Of a DNA stretch of 64,000 bases, positions 11,540 to 23,589 are shown in pieces; position 1 is the first letter of the stretch, and each line of letters begins with the position of its first letter. Source of the DNA: Delphinapterus leucas (lineage: Eukaryota; Chordata; Mammalia; Artiodactyla; Monodontidae). A program made the position numbers and the translations under genes. The notes under the pieces are model-generated. The model searched no databases, was not told where the DNA came from, and saw only the letters and a program-made list of their open reading frames with translations. The DNA is taken from assembly GCF_002288925.2 (NCBI RefSeq), contig NW_022098069.1:77096828-77160827 (forward strand), in the 5' to 3' direction.

Positions 11540-11894
11540 CAGTACGTCCCCTAGATACGAACGAGTTCCGTTCTGAAAGCGCTTTTGTTAAGTCCAATTT
11601 GTTTGTTAAGTCCAACAAAGTTAGCCTAGGTACCCAACTAACACAGTCGGCTATATACCACTGCTTTCACGCTTGCTTCCGGACATCCTGGGCTTGAAAT
11701 AAAGATACTGTACTACTGTCCTCTACACAGTACTGTACAGTAAAGTACACAAAAGCACAACCACTTGTAGAGGATCCACGCATGTGTCAATGTACGCCAG
11801 ACTTGTGAACTAACTTACGTGATTGGACATGCAAACTCACGTTCACATCTTTGAAAGTCTGCAACTTGAAGGTTTGTGTGTAGGGGACTTACTG
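11540..11894. mobile_element. Tigger/pogo-like non-autonomous DNA transposon
   Basis: 355 bp bounded by terminal inverted repeats. The left end is CAGTACGTCCCCTAGATACG and the right end, reversed, reads CAGTAAGTCCCCTACACAC. The left end is preceded by TA, the pogo/Tigger target; the right flank reads AT, so the right TA seems mutated. The interior has no transposase and includes a self-complementary 'agtactgtacagtaaagtac' zone at 11,729-11,750. It is a deletion derivative (MITE) of an element mobilised in trans. The orientation cannot be assigned. Confidence 0.75.
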
Positions 11895-13390
11895 ATTATG
11901 ATAAAATTTTTCCACTGTAGAATGTTGGTAGAAAAGATTCTGGGAATCTTACCCATGTTTAGTTGATGAAAAATATTTTAACCAGGCAAAGGGAGAATAG
12001 CTCTTATAAATTTTAGAGGACATGGCAAGGTTGGCTCCTATTGTTGGAAGAATCTAGAAACTGGAGAGGTCCCAGTGAGGGGGGATTACTGTGATATTTT
12101 CCAATCTGGAACCCAGAAGAAACCACAGGAATTCAAAGTTAGTCCCTTTGCAGTTTCCTCCTTGGCCCTGATTACATAACGGGATTTTAAACTACTGAGC
12201 CAGCGCTTCCCACCCAGCCTTGGCAATAACAACTTAAAGCTAGATCTCATGCTCTGTAGCACGCAAGGAAGTCAGCTGCCTTGTAGTTAGATTGCAAGCA
12301 TATTGCTATGTCCCCAAGGGCTGAAAAGTCCCATGTATAGAACATTTATATTTCCTATAATATTTCTCAGCTATACCTGCTGGGAAAAGCTGAAACTGTA
12401 TTCCAAGGCTCCCACGTACTTGGTGAGGCCCTTGCTGTCCAAATACATATATCACATATAGTTCAAGTCATGCCTAAGCAGCCAGAACCCTTTGGATCAT
12501 CTCCTCCTGCTAAAGTCTTATGCTTTTGCTGAGACAGAGGTGGCTGAAAATTGTAGACAGTGTCTGTCAAGGTCACCCTTATAGCTGGCAAAATTTTCAA
12601 AGGTTCAATCTCTCCTGAACTTCAAGGTGTTACTAAGCCTGAGAGTCTTTCCTGAGCCCTAACATTGCCATGGCCTATCGACCCTTGTTTTAGGTCATCA
12701 TAGCTCATGTATCATTCACTTGTAGGCACTGTAGTCCTCCCTTTCTAGGAGCTTTTCAAGCGAGAGCTAGGCCACTCGGTGTGTAATCACCCTCTCAACC
12801 ATGCTGAGTCCATAGACATTGAAAGTCTACCGCACATCTGTAGAACTGCAGTGCTTCAAATGTTAGTTTCCACCAGATACCCAGGCAAAAACATCTTGCC
12901 ACACATGGAATTTCAAACCTAAACGCCACATGCCCTGGACTCACTAAAAGCTTCTCCATGCATTTACTGTGCTTTCCTAAGGTCCACTCGTATCTAAATA
13001 TGTCAAGAATATGTACTAAATATTGGGGTCTGTGAGGGCCCTCAAAAACAGCATACCACTTTGCTGCCTAAATTCTGAAAAAGAAAATGAGAATTGAGAC
13101 TGGCATATAGAAGCCAAACTGTCACTTTTGTTACTAATAAAGGCTAAACCAGTGGAAGAGCTGCTTCCCAGAAAGGCAGATTTATCCATCTAGAGATGAC
13201 GCTAAACTTAGGTAGAGCTCACCTTGGATAGAGGACTTGTCCACAGAAGACCAGTGACGTGGATTTGGCAAGAGCTCCTTTTCTATGTGCACATTCTAGG
13301 AAAGGAAAAAGAAAGTGCGTTGGCTAAATACTCCCAGTTTATTTTTCCAATTTCATCAATTAAATGGGTAGTCTCACTTCCCCAGGTAGT
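11895..13390. other. Moderate-GC unassigned sequence
   Basis: 12,050-13,060 is visibly less AT-rich than its surroundings and has the look of old repeat or retroviral interior, but I cannot match it to a family. No long open frame or paired splice signals stand out. Confidence 0.3.
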
Positions 13391-13392
13391 TG

Positions 13393-13430
13393 TCATTATT
13401 ATTATTATCATCATTATTATCCTTCTCATG
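13393..13430 (+). repeat. (ATT)n/(ATC)n microsatellite
   Basis: Imperfect trinucleotide run of ATT with ATC interruptions. Confidence 0.85.
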
Positions 13431-15100
13431 ACTATTATATAACACTAGTGCAGAAAGGAAAATGATGAAAACCATAGTTTTTCATGTATTTTCTAATATT
13501 ATAAAAATGTGTGAGTTTCTTATGAAAACTCCCATATCTTTGAGCCAAAAATGATAAATTCTCAACTTCCACGATTATCTACCAACATAAGAGGTTTTGG
13601 AATTGACTCAAACCCCAAGTGGTACTGGCCTTCTGAGATCTGGTGATCACATCAGGAGGCAGGGGTCACCTGTGGCAAAGTCCTAGAAATGCATTGGCTG
13701 TGTGACATTCACCAGGTGTGAGTCAACCAACGCCCTAATCTGAGCCAGACTTAATGAACACTTCTCAGATTGTATAGCTCTCAAGTGTATTGTAAATACT
13801 GTCCCCAATTCCACCTTCTCCTAATACTATAATAACAAGTTGCACTGGAGGTTTCCAGTGTCTGTTTTGTCCTGGTGCCTCATCTCTTTGATATCCCTTG
13901 ATATCTCATTCACAGAACGTCATAATTTCCTATCGGGTAGTGGAAAAACACAAACAAATATTTCCACCTTTCTCATTCTCTACTCTTGCCTCCAAATATT
14001 CCTCTAGATTGCAGAGGAATTGAAAAATTCCAAAATACCAAAATCATCAACTGTGACTAAAAGGACTAACAGGGGAGCCTTTATTCAAATATATTGAATA
14101 TATTGCATGTATCATTCAAATATATTGTTTTGAAGAGCTAATATCAGAGATTTTTCAAGAAATGTGAGATGAGTTAAACTAAATATATTCTGTTTTCTAT
14201 AAATATAGATCACAGTATGATAAATAATATGTTTCTGTTGTGTTAGGCATTTTCAGTCTTAATTTTTTGCTAAGACCCTTTAGAATACTGTAGTGTTTTT
14301 ATCACATATTTAATGAAAATTGTGATAATATGCATAACATATTTCTACTAAAAATCTGTGTGGCCTATGAATCATACCAGTCACTAATAAAAACATCAAC
14401 TCAAGCATAATTCTGAGTAAATATCAGCAAGTTAAAATCAAGCTAAGGATGCATTAGAACCCTCACTTTCCAAGGTGTGTTTTGAATAACAGGTGATTAC
14501 ATCTAGCTGTCTGCTTCCCGACTGGAAGTTTTCAGGATAATCTAGATTTACATAACAGTTCCCTTTGCTCATATTTCTCTCTTGGCTAATTGACTCCTTT
14601 CCTTCATTTGTACTAATTAGTCTACATTTTGTGTGGCACATTAGCTTGAATTGTGTCACTAAGGGAAAACAGCTTTAATAAAGCCTAACTGTGCAAGATT
14701 GCTACTAAGATTGTTATTGATTACAAATATACCATCAAAAATGAATTTAAATGAAAAGTAATTAAATTATATAGAAAGGTGTATATTTCAATTTGTTTTA
14801 GGAATAAAAATTCCATTTTTATATACCTTTCCTTTATCTCTTTAGACATTTACTATGAACTTTGTGATGAAATAGGCAATCTACAATTTCGGATGTGTAA
14901 AATTTCTTGTGTTTGGTGGCCAGATTGCTTCAAAAATAACCAAAGACTACTGTAAAATAAGTTCACTTGTTCTACAATTGTGCAAGCTGACTGTGCTGAT
15001 GGATTTGTGTCCACTTGTAGAGACTCTACTGGATAAGCAAAGAGGGAGTTTTGCCTCTAGCAAGGAAGTTGAAACTAAGTGTGCCTCCTCTGCCTGAAAG
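13431..15100. other. Unique sequence, nothing recognised
   Basis: AT-rich DNA. The 72-nt A/T patch around 14,080-14,160 has three imperfect 'ttcaaatatattg' repeats. The open frames at 14,438-14,659 (minus) and 14,909-15,097 (plus) lack any recognisable domain. Confidence 0.4.
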
Positions 15101-15464
15101 ACATTTTTTTAACATCTTTATCGGAGTATAATAGCTTTACAATGGTGTGTTAGTTTCTGCTTTACAACAAAGTGAATCAGCTATTGATATACATATATTT
15201 CCATATCTCCTCTCTCTTGCATCTCCCTCCCTCCCACCCTCCCTATCCCACCCCTCTAGGTGGACACAAAGCACCAAACTGATCTCCCTGTGCTATGCGG
15301 CTGCTTCCCACTAGTTATCCGTTTTAAATTTGGTAGTGTATATATGTCCATGCCACTCTCTCACTTCATCCCAGCTTACCCTTCTTCCTCCCCGTGTCCT
15401 CAAGTCCATTCGCTATATCTGTGTCTTTATTCCTGTCCTGACTCTAGGTTCATCAGAACCATTT

Positions 15465-18400
15465 TTTTTTTAGATTCCATATATATATTTTAGCATATGG
15501 TATTTGTTTTTCTCTTTCTGACTTACTTCACTCTGTATGACAGTCTCTAGGTCCATCCACCTCACTACAAATAACTCAATTTTGTTTCTTTTTTGTCTGA
15601 GTAATATTCCATTGTATATATGCACCACATCTTCTTTATCCATTCATCTGTCAATGGACACTTAGGTTACTTCCATGTCCTGGCTATTGTAAATAGAGCT
15701 GCAATGAACACTGTGGTACATGACTCTTTTTGAACTATGGTTTTCTCAGTGTAAATGTCCAGTAGTGGGATTGCTGGGTCGTATGGTAGTTCTATTTTTA
15801 GTTTTTTAAGGAACCTCCATACTGTCCTCCATAGTGGCTGTAGCAATTCACATTCCCACCAATAGCGCAAGAAGGTTCCCTTTTCTCCACACCCTCTCCA
15901 GCATTTATTGTTTATAGATTTTTTGATGATGGCCAGTCTGACTGGCATGAGGTGATACGTCTTGGTAGTTTTGATTTGCATTTCTCTAATGATTAGTGAT
16001 GTTGAGCATCCTTTCATGTGTTTGTTGGCAATCTGTATATCTTCACTGGAGAAATGTCTATTTAGGTCTTCTGCCCATTTTTGGATTGGGTTTTTTTTTT
16101 TTTTATATTGAGCTGCATGAGCTGCTTGTAAAATTTAGAGATTAATCCTCTGTAAATTGCTTCATTGGCAAATCTTTTCTCCCATTCTGAGGGTTGTCTT
16201 TTTGTTTTAATTATGGTTTCCTTTGCTGTGCAAAAGCTTTTAAGTTTCATTAGGTCCCATTTGCTTATTTTTGTTTTTATTTCCATTTCTCTATGAGGTG
16301 GGTCAAAAAGGATTTTGCTGTGATTTATGTCAAAGAGTGTCCTTCCTATGTTTTCCTCCTCTAAGAGTTTTATAGTGTCCAGTCTTACATTTAGGCCTTT
16401 AATCCATTTTGAGTTTATTTTTGTGTATGGTGTTAGGAAGTGTTCTAATTTCATTCTTTTATATGTAGCTGCCCAGTTTTCCCAGCACCACTTATTGAAG
16501 AGGATATCTTTTCTCCATTGTATATTCTTGCCTCCTTTATCAAAAATAAGGTGACCATATGTGGTTGGGTTTATCTCTGGGCTTTCTATCCTGTTCCATT
16601 GATCTACATTTCTGTTTTTGTACCAGTATCATACTCTCTTGATTACTGTAGGTTTGTAGTATAGTCTGAAGTCCTGGAGCCTGATTCATCCAGTTCCGTT
16701 TTTCTTTCTCAAGATTGCTTTGGCTATTCGGGGTCTTTTGTGTTTCCACACAAATTGTGAAATGTTTTGTTCTAGTTCTGTGAAAAATGCCATTGGTAGT
16801 TTGATATGGATTGCATTGAATCTGTAGATTGCTTTGGGTAGTAGAGTCATTTTCACAATGTTGATTCTTCCAGTTCAAGAACATGGTGTATCTCTCCATC
16901 TGTTTGTAACATTTTAAATTTCTTTCATCAGTGTCTTATAGTTTTCTGCATACAGGTCTTTTGTCTCCTTAGGTAGGTTTATCCCTAGGTATTTCATTCT
17001 TTTTGTTGCAGTGGTAAATGGGAGTGTTCCCTTAATTTCTCCTTCAGATTTTTCATCATTACTGTATAGGAATGCAAGTGATTTCTGTGCATTAATTTTG
17101 TATCCTGCTATTTTACCAAGTTAATTGATTAGCTTTAGCAGTTTTCTGGTAGGGTCTTTAGGATTCTCCATGTATAATATCATGTCATCTGCAAACAGTG
17201 ACAGTTTAATTCTTTTCGAGTTTGGATTCCTTTTATTACTTTTTCTTCTCTGATTGCCGTAGCTAAAACTTCCAAAACTATGTTGAATAATAGTGGTGAG
17301 AGTGGGCAGCCTTGTCTTGTTCCTGATCTTAGTGGAAATGTTTTCAGTTTTTCATCATTGAGAACGATGCTGGCTGTGGGTTTGTCACATATGGCCTTTA
17401 TTATGTTGAGGTAAGTTCCCTCTATGCCTAGTTTCTGGAGGGGTTTTATCATAAATCGGTGTTGAATTTTGTCGAAAGCTTTTTCTGCATCTACTGAGAT
17501 GATCATATGGTTTTTCTCTTTCAATTTGTTAATATGGTGTATCACATAGATTGATTTGCATATATTGAAGAATCCTTGCATTCCTGGGATAAACCCCACT
17601 TCATCATGGTGTATGATCCTTTTAATGTGCTGTTGGATTCTATTTGCTAGTATTTTGTTGAGGATTTTTGCATCTATGTTTATCAGTGATATTGGCCTGT
17701 AGTTTTCTTTTTTTGTCTGGCTTTGGTATCAGGGTGATGGCAGCCTCGTAGAATGAGTTTGGGAGTGTTCCTCCCTCTGCTATATTTTGGAAGAGTTTGA
17801 GAAAGATAGGTGTTAGCTCTTCTCTAAAGTTTGATAGAATTTGCCTGTGAAGCCATCTGTTCCTGGGCTTTTGTTCTTTGGAAGATTTTTAATCACACTA
17901 TCAATTTCAGTGATTGTGTTTGGTCTGTCTATATTTTCTATTTCTTCCTGGTTCAGTCTCAGAAGGTTGTGCTTAAGAATTTGTCCATTTCTTCCAGGTT
18001 GTCCATTTTATTGGCATATAGTTGCTTGTAGTCATCTCTCATGATCCTTTGTATTTCTGAAGGGTCAGTTGTTACTTCTTTTTTTTCATTTTGAATTCTA
18101 TTGATTTGAGTCTTCTTTTATCTTGATGAGTCTGGCTAATGGTGTATCAATTTTGTTTATCTTCTCAAAGAACCAGCTTTTAGTTTTCTAGATCTTTGCT
18201 ATCATCTCCTTCATTTCTTTTTCATTTATTTCTCCTCTGATCTTTATGATTTCTTTCCTTCTGCTAACTTTGGGGTTTTTTTGTTCTTCTTTCTCTAATT
18301 GCTTTAGGTGTAAGGTTAGGTTGTTTATTTGAAATGTTTCTTGCTTCTTGAGGTAGGATTGTATTGCTATAAACTTCCCTCTGAGAACTGCTTTTGCTGC

Positions 18401-19262
18401 ATCCCATAGGTTTTGGGTCATCGTGTTTTCATTGTCACTTCTTTCTAGGTATTTTTTGATTTACTCTTTGATTTCTTCAGTGATCTCTTGGTTTTAAGTA
18501 GTGTATTGTTTAGCCTCCATGTGTTTATATTTTTTACAGATTTTTTCCTGGAATTGATATCTAGTCTCATAGCATTGTGGTCAGAAAAGATACTTGATAT
18601 GATTTCAATTTTCTTAAATTTACCAAGGTTAGATTTGTGACTCAAGATATGATCTATCCTGGTGAATGTTCCATGAGCACTTGAGAAGAAAGTGTATTCT
18701 GTTGTTTTTGGATGGAATGTCCTATAAATATCAATTAAGTCCATCTTTTTTAACGTATCATTTAAAGCTTGTGTTTTCTTATTTATTTTCATTTTGGATG
18801 ATCTGTCCATTGGTGAAAGTGGGGTGTTAAAGTCCCCTACTATGATTGTGTTACTGTCAATTTCCCCTTTTATGGCTGTTAGCATTTGCCTTATGTATTG
18901 AGGTGCTCCTATGTTGGATGCATAAATATTTACAATTGTGATACCTTCTTCTTGGATTGATCCCTTGATCATTATGTAGTGTCCCTCTTTGTCTCTTGTA
19001 ATAATCTTTATTTTAAAGTCTATTTTGTCTGATATGAGAATTGTTACTCCAGCTTTCTTTTGATTTCCATTTGCATGGAATATCTTTTTCCATCCCTCAC
19101 TTTCAGTCTGTATGTGTCCCTAGGTCTGAAGTGGGTCTCTTGTAGACAGCATATATATGGTTCTTGTTTTTGTATATATTCAGCCAGTCTATATCTTTTG
19201 GTTGGAGCATTTTATCCATTTACATTTAAGGTAATTATCAATATGTATGTTCCAATTACCAT
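15465..19262 (-). pseudogene. L1 ORF2 pseudogene (endonuclease + reverse transcriptase)
   Basis: ORF2p is the L1 nickase and reverse transcriptase. The frame opens with ATG at 19,262 but meets a stop within about 50 bases, inside the LNVNG motif. Open fragments are: 18,445-18,972 (endonuclease: NIYASN, GDFNTPLS and SDHNAMRL are visible), 18,188-18,421, 17,180-17,599 (reverse transcriptase: [10 protein letters not shown] and [18 protein letters not shown]), 16,540-16,899, 16,062-16,454 and 15,667-16,017 (C-terminal region with CWRGCGEKG and [11 protein letters not shown]). The FADD catalytic motif is present near 17,190-17,205 in DNA but shifted out of frame from the upstream segment. At least six disabling lesions imply an old copy. 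Confidence 0.93.
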
Positions 19263-19320
19263 TCTCCTAATTGTTTTGGGTTTGTTATTGTAGATCTTTT
19301 CCTTTTCTTCTGTTTCCTGC

Positions 19321-20186
19321 CTAGAGAAGTTCCTTTAGCATTTGTTGTAAAGCTGGTTTGGTGGTGCTGAATTCTCTTAGCTTTTGCTTGTCTGTAAAGG
19401 TTTTAAATTCTCCATCAAAACTGGATGAGAGCCTTGCTGGGTAGAGTAATCTTGGTTGTAACTTTTTCCCTTTCATCACTTTAAATATGTCCTGCCACTC
19501 CCTTCTGGCTTGCAGACTTTCTGCTGAAAGATCAGCTGTTAAGCTTATGGGGATTCCCTTGTATGTTATTTGTTGCTTTTCCCTTGCGGTTTTTAATATT
19601 TTTTCTTTGTATTTAATTTTTGGTAGTTTGATTAATATGTGTCTTGGCATGTTTCTCCTTGGATTTATCCTCTATGGGACTCTCTGTGCTTCCTAGACTT
19701 GATTGACTATCTCCTTTCCCATATTAGGGAAGTTTTCAACATAATCTGTTCAAATATTTTCTCAGCCCCTTTCTTTTTCCCTTCTTCTTCTGGGACCCCT
19801 ATAATTCTAATGTTGGTACATTTAATGTTGTCCCAGAATTCTCTGAGACTGTCCTCAATTCTTTTCCTTCTTTTATCTTTATTCTGCTCTGTGGTAGTTA
19901 TTTCCACTACTTGATATTCCAGGTCACTTATCCGTTCTTCTGCCTCAGTTTTTCTGCAATTGATTCCTGCTAGAGAATTTTTTATTTCATTTATTGTGTT
20001 CTTCATCATTGTTTGTTTGCTCTTTAGTTCTTCTAGGTTTTTGTTAAACGTTTCTTGTATTTTCTCCATTCTATTTCCAAGATTTTGGATCATCTTTACT
20101 ATCATTACTCTGAATTCTTTTTCAGGTAGACTGCCTATTTCCTCTTCATTTGTTTGGTCTGCTGGGTTTTTACCTTGCTCCTTCAT
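19321..20186 (-). pseudogene. L1 ORF1 pseudogene (RNA-binding chaperone), one frameshift
   Basis: ORF1p is the trimeric RNA-binding protein of L1 particles. The N-terminal part (20,186 to 19,707, 159 residues) contains the charged coiled-coil and the start of the RRM (CTNIRIIGVPEEE). The C-terminal part (19,650 to 19,321, 109 residues) has the conserved ARREWQDIFKVMK and LLYPARLS segments and ends normally. The two lie in different frames, so one frameshift near 19,650-19,707 breaks an otherwise complete gene of usual length (about 290 residues). Confidence 0.92.
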
Positions 20187-22360
20187 CTCTTGTGTATTTC
20201 TTTATCTTCTCATTTTGCTTAACTTACTGTGCTTGGGCTCTCCTTTTCACAGGCTGCAAGTTCGTAGTTCCTGTTGTTTTCGGTGTCTGCCCCCAGTGGG
20301 TAAGCTTGGTTCAGAGGGTTGTATAGGCTTCCTTGTGGAGGGGACTGGTCCCTGTGCTCTGGCAGATGAGGCTGGATCTTGTCTTTCTGGTAGGCAGGAC
20401 CATGTCTGGTGGCATGTTTTGGGTTGTCTGTGAATTTATTACGATTTTAGGCAAACACTCTGCTAATTGGCGGGGTTGTGTTACTGTCTTGCTAGCTGTT
20501 TGGCATAGAGTGTCTAGCACTGTAGCTTGCTGGTCGTTGAGTGGAGCTGGGTCTTAACATTGAGATGGAGATCTCTGGGAGAGCTTTGGCTGTTTGATAG
20601 TACATGGGGCTGGAAGGTCTCTGGTGGACCAATGGCCTGAACTCGGCTCTCTCACCTTAGAGGCTCAGGCCTGACACTGAGCCAGAGCATCAAGACACTG
20701 TTAGCCACATGGCTCAGAAAAAAGGGGAGAAAGAAAAAAAAAGAAAGAAAGAAAAATATATAAATAAATAAATAAAAATAAAATAAAGTTATTAAAATAA
20801 ATAATAAAAAATTATTAAAAATAAAAAGTAATAAAAAATGAAAGAAAGAAGAGAGCATCCAAACCAAAAATCAAATCCACCAATGATAACAAGTGCTGAA
20901 AACTACTAAAAAAAAAAAAAAAACCCTGACAGAAACAACCCAAAGACAAATGCTAAATGCAAAGTTTTTCAGACAAAATCACACAAAGAAGCACACACAT
21001 ACACACTCCCCAAAAGAGAAAAAGGAAAAAAATATATCTATATATATAAAAATACAAAAGGAAGAGAACAACCAAATCAATAAACGAACCTACCAATGAC
21101 AATAAGCTCTAAATACTAAACTAAGATAAACATAAAACCAGAAATAAATTAGATGCAGAAAGTAAACCCCAAAGTCTACAGTTGCTCCCAAAGTCCACTG
21201 CCTCAGTTTTGTGTTGATTCATTGTCTATTCAGGTATTCCACAGATAGGTACATCACTCTGAATGTGGAGTTTTAATCCGCTGCTCCTGAGGCTTCTGGG
21301 AGAAATTTCCCTTTCTCTTTTTTGTTCGCACAGCCCCTGGTGTTCAGCTTTGGATTTGGCCCCACCTCTGCATGTAGGTTGCTTGAGGGCATCTGTTCCC
21401 TGCTCAGACAGGACAGGGTTAAAGGAGCAGCTGATTAGGGGGCTCTGGCTCACTCTGGCTGTGGGGAGGGAGGGTTATGGAATGCAGGGCAAGCCTGCAG
21501 TGGCAGAGGCCAGCGTGACATTGCAACAGCTTGAGGCATGCTATGTGTTCTCCTGGAGAAGTTGTCCCTGGATCATGGGACCCTGGCAGTGGTGGGCTGC
21601 ACAGGCTCCTGGGAGGGGAGGTGTGGATAGTGACCTGTGCTTGCACACAGGTTTCTTGGTGGCTGCAGCAGCAAGCCTTAGAGTTCCATGCCCGTCTCTG
21701 GTGTCCATGCTGATAGCCGCAGCTCGCGCCTGTCTCTGGAGCTTGCTTAAGTGGTGCTCTGAATCCCCTCTCCTCGCGCACCCCGAAACAATGGTCTCTT
21801 GCCTCTTAGTCAGTTTCAGACTCTTTCCCGGACTCTCTTCCTGCTAGCTGTGGTGCAGTAGCCCCCTTCTGGCTGTGTTCACACAGCCAACCCCAATCTT
21901 CTCCCTGGTATCTGACCTCCAAAGCCCAAGCCTCAGCTCCCAGCCCCCACCCGCCCCAGCAGGTGAGCAGACAACCTCTCAGGCTGGTGAGTGCTCCAGT
22001 CCTCCACGCGGGCATCTCTCCACTTTGCCCTCTGCACCCCTGTTGCTGTGCTCTCCTCCGCAGCTCCCCACCTTCCGCCACCCGCAGTCTCCACCCGCGA
22101 AGTGGCTTCCTAGTGTGTGGAAACTTTTCCTCCTTCACAGCTCCCTCCCAGAGGTGCAGATCCCATATCTATTCTTTTGTCTCTGTTTTTTCTTTTTTCT
22201 TTTGCCCTACCCAGGTACGTGGGGAGTTTCTTGCCTTTGGGGAAGTCTGAGGTCTTCTGCCAGCATTCAGTAGGAGTTGTTCCACATGTAGAAGTATTTT
22301 TGATGTATTTGTGGGGAGGAAGATGATCTCCCTGTCTTACTTCTTCGCCATCTTGAAGGT
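20187..22360 (-). promoter_or_regulatory. L1 5'UTR (internal promoter region)
   Basis: About 2.17 kb upstream of ORF1. It has three parts: a GC-rich 5' portion (21,230-22,130), a strongly AT-rich block (20,715-21,170; T-rich in the element's sense, with a poly-T run, A16 at 20,909-20,924 on the plus strand), and a moderate-GC part next to ORF1. L1 5'UTRs carry an internal pol II promoter. Which motifs drive this subfamily cannot be read here. The window's longest open frame, 21,263-21,847 plus strand, lies antisense in this region. Confidence 0.85.
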
Positions 22361-22363
22361 CCC

Positions 22364-23589
22364 TCAAGAGTTGTTTTTAGTAATTCCAGAAGGTAAGAGA
22401 AGATTACAATTCCATTATCTGTTCCTATCAAGATGTTACCCATGTCTTGAAAGACTGCTATCAAACTATTGTTGGAAAGTGGCCATTAAGTAAGAACAGA
22501 AGGTGACAACAGGCACAAGAGAACATGGGCAACTTCCAGATTCATAGAATCACGAGTTTAGCTTTTAAAAGAACTTAAGGGAACAATTACTTGACAAGGG
22601 AGGTAAGGCATATCGGTGGATCCATGAACAAAGAAAAAACAATGGTGCAGTTATGGGTTTATTGTCATCTCCTAACAGGAAAGCCCTCAGGGTTAAGGAG
22701 TTGCTACAAGAAAAGCTCAATGACAAATTTTAATTTGGAAGCATGTAAAGTGGCTTTGTGGATTAAAAAAATGTAGTAAATTAAGAAAATCATGGCAGCA
22801 CCACTACAGTGGACAAATTATTTTAAAAAGTGCACAGTTTAGTAACATTGAAGAGTGCTTTATTAAATGAAAATATATTAATCCATAACTCACATTCTTA
22901 AATGAAAAACAAGCAAGTACATTTTAAAGAAGTTACATAAAGGAAGAAATCCAAGAAAATGTGCTTAAAAATAGCATTCTGTACAGAATTTAGATATCTA
23001 AATAAGAATATGGTTTCTACCAATTTATAAGTCATTTCAGTTTTATGATAACAAGTAAAGATTTCACACTTAGATTCTCTAAATGCCACTAATCAAAGAG
23101 AAATAGGTGATTCTTTTATGTTTGTTTAAAATTATTAACTAATATAGAAAGTTAACATGCATTGATGAGTGAAATAAACAACAAATGTATGACTTTTACA
23201 CAAGATCAGATAATGACATCAGAATGATGTCTTGCTAACCTCAGTCTCACAGTGGATGCATCAGACAACTCAGGAAACTTGAAAGCTGACAGGTCATGCC
23301 TCATTGTTGCCTTCTGGATACCATACCTAGTGGCATGGATTTCATAATTTTCTATTCTTTCTCTCACTATATATATAGGCATTTAAGAAGTCTTGACTTT
23401 ATCTTAGGCTCTCTTATAATACCAGTTGTACAGCCTGCAATAAGGTCAATCAGATTATTTATATTTTCCTTCCCCTTTTTTTCATTTCCTGTTACAGCAC
23501 AGTCACAGAAACGTCTTGTGGTTAAATTTATCCTTCAGTGGATTGCCAGTCATGACTTCTCAGCTATCTCTCCCTTAACTCTTTCCTCT
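22364..23589. other. Unique sequence, nothing recognised
   Basis: AT-rich DNA. The plus-strand open frame starting at 23,296 runs into the L2 relic that follows and has no recognisable domain. Confidence 0.4.

Larger units (their letters stand above)
15104..22360 (-). mobile_element. Full-length but inactive L1 (LINE-1)
   Basis: A continuous minus-strand L1 of about 7.26 kb. The A tail is reduced to 7 (T7 at 15,104-15,110). The 3'UTR runs to about 15,465, ORF2 15,465-19,262, ORF1 19,321-20,186, and an unusually long 5'UTR to about 22,360, where the element starts with 'gaccttcaagatggcgaag'. All parts are co-linear with no large deletion. Both ORFs are broken, so it cannot retrotranspose on its own. 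No convincing target duplication survives (only a weak 'cct.aa.ga' resemblance). The long 5'UTR is typical of Cetartiodactyla L1 as I know them. Confidence 0.93.

Noticed and set aside
19960..20433. 157-codon plus-strand open frame
   Set aside because: Antisense to the L1 ORF1/5'UTR junction. The composition (F, I, L, S rich) is that of a reversed A-rich coding strand.
22114..22370. Short GC-rich frames and a promoter-like start near 22,360 as a host gene promoter
   Set aside because: This is the 5' terminus of the L1 ('gaagatggcgaag'-type start) and continues co-linearly into its 5'UTR.
15089..22380. Target-site duplication for the full-length L1
   Set aside because: Only a poor match (cctgaaaga / cctcaagag) can be found at the two ends, which is not enough to claim.
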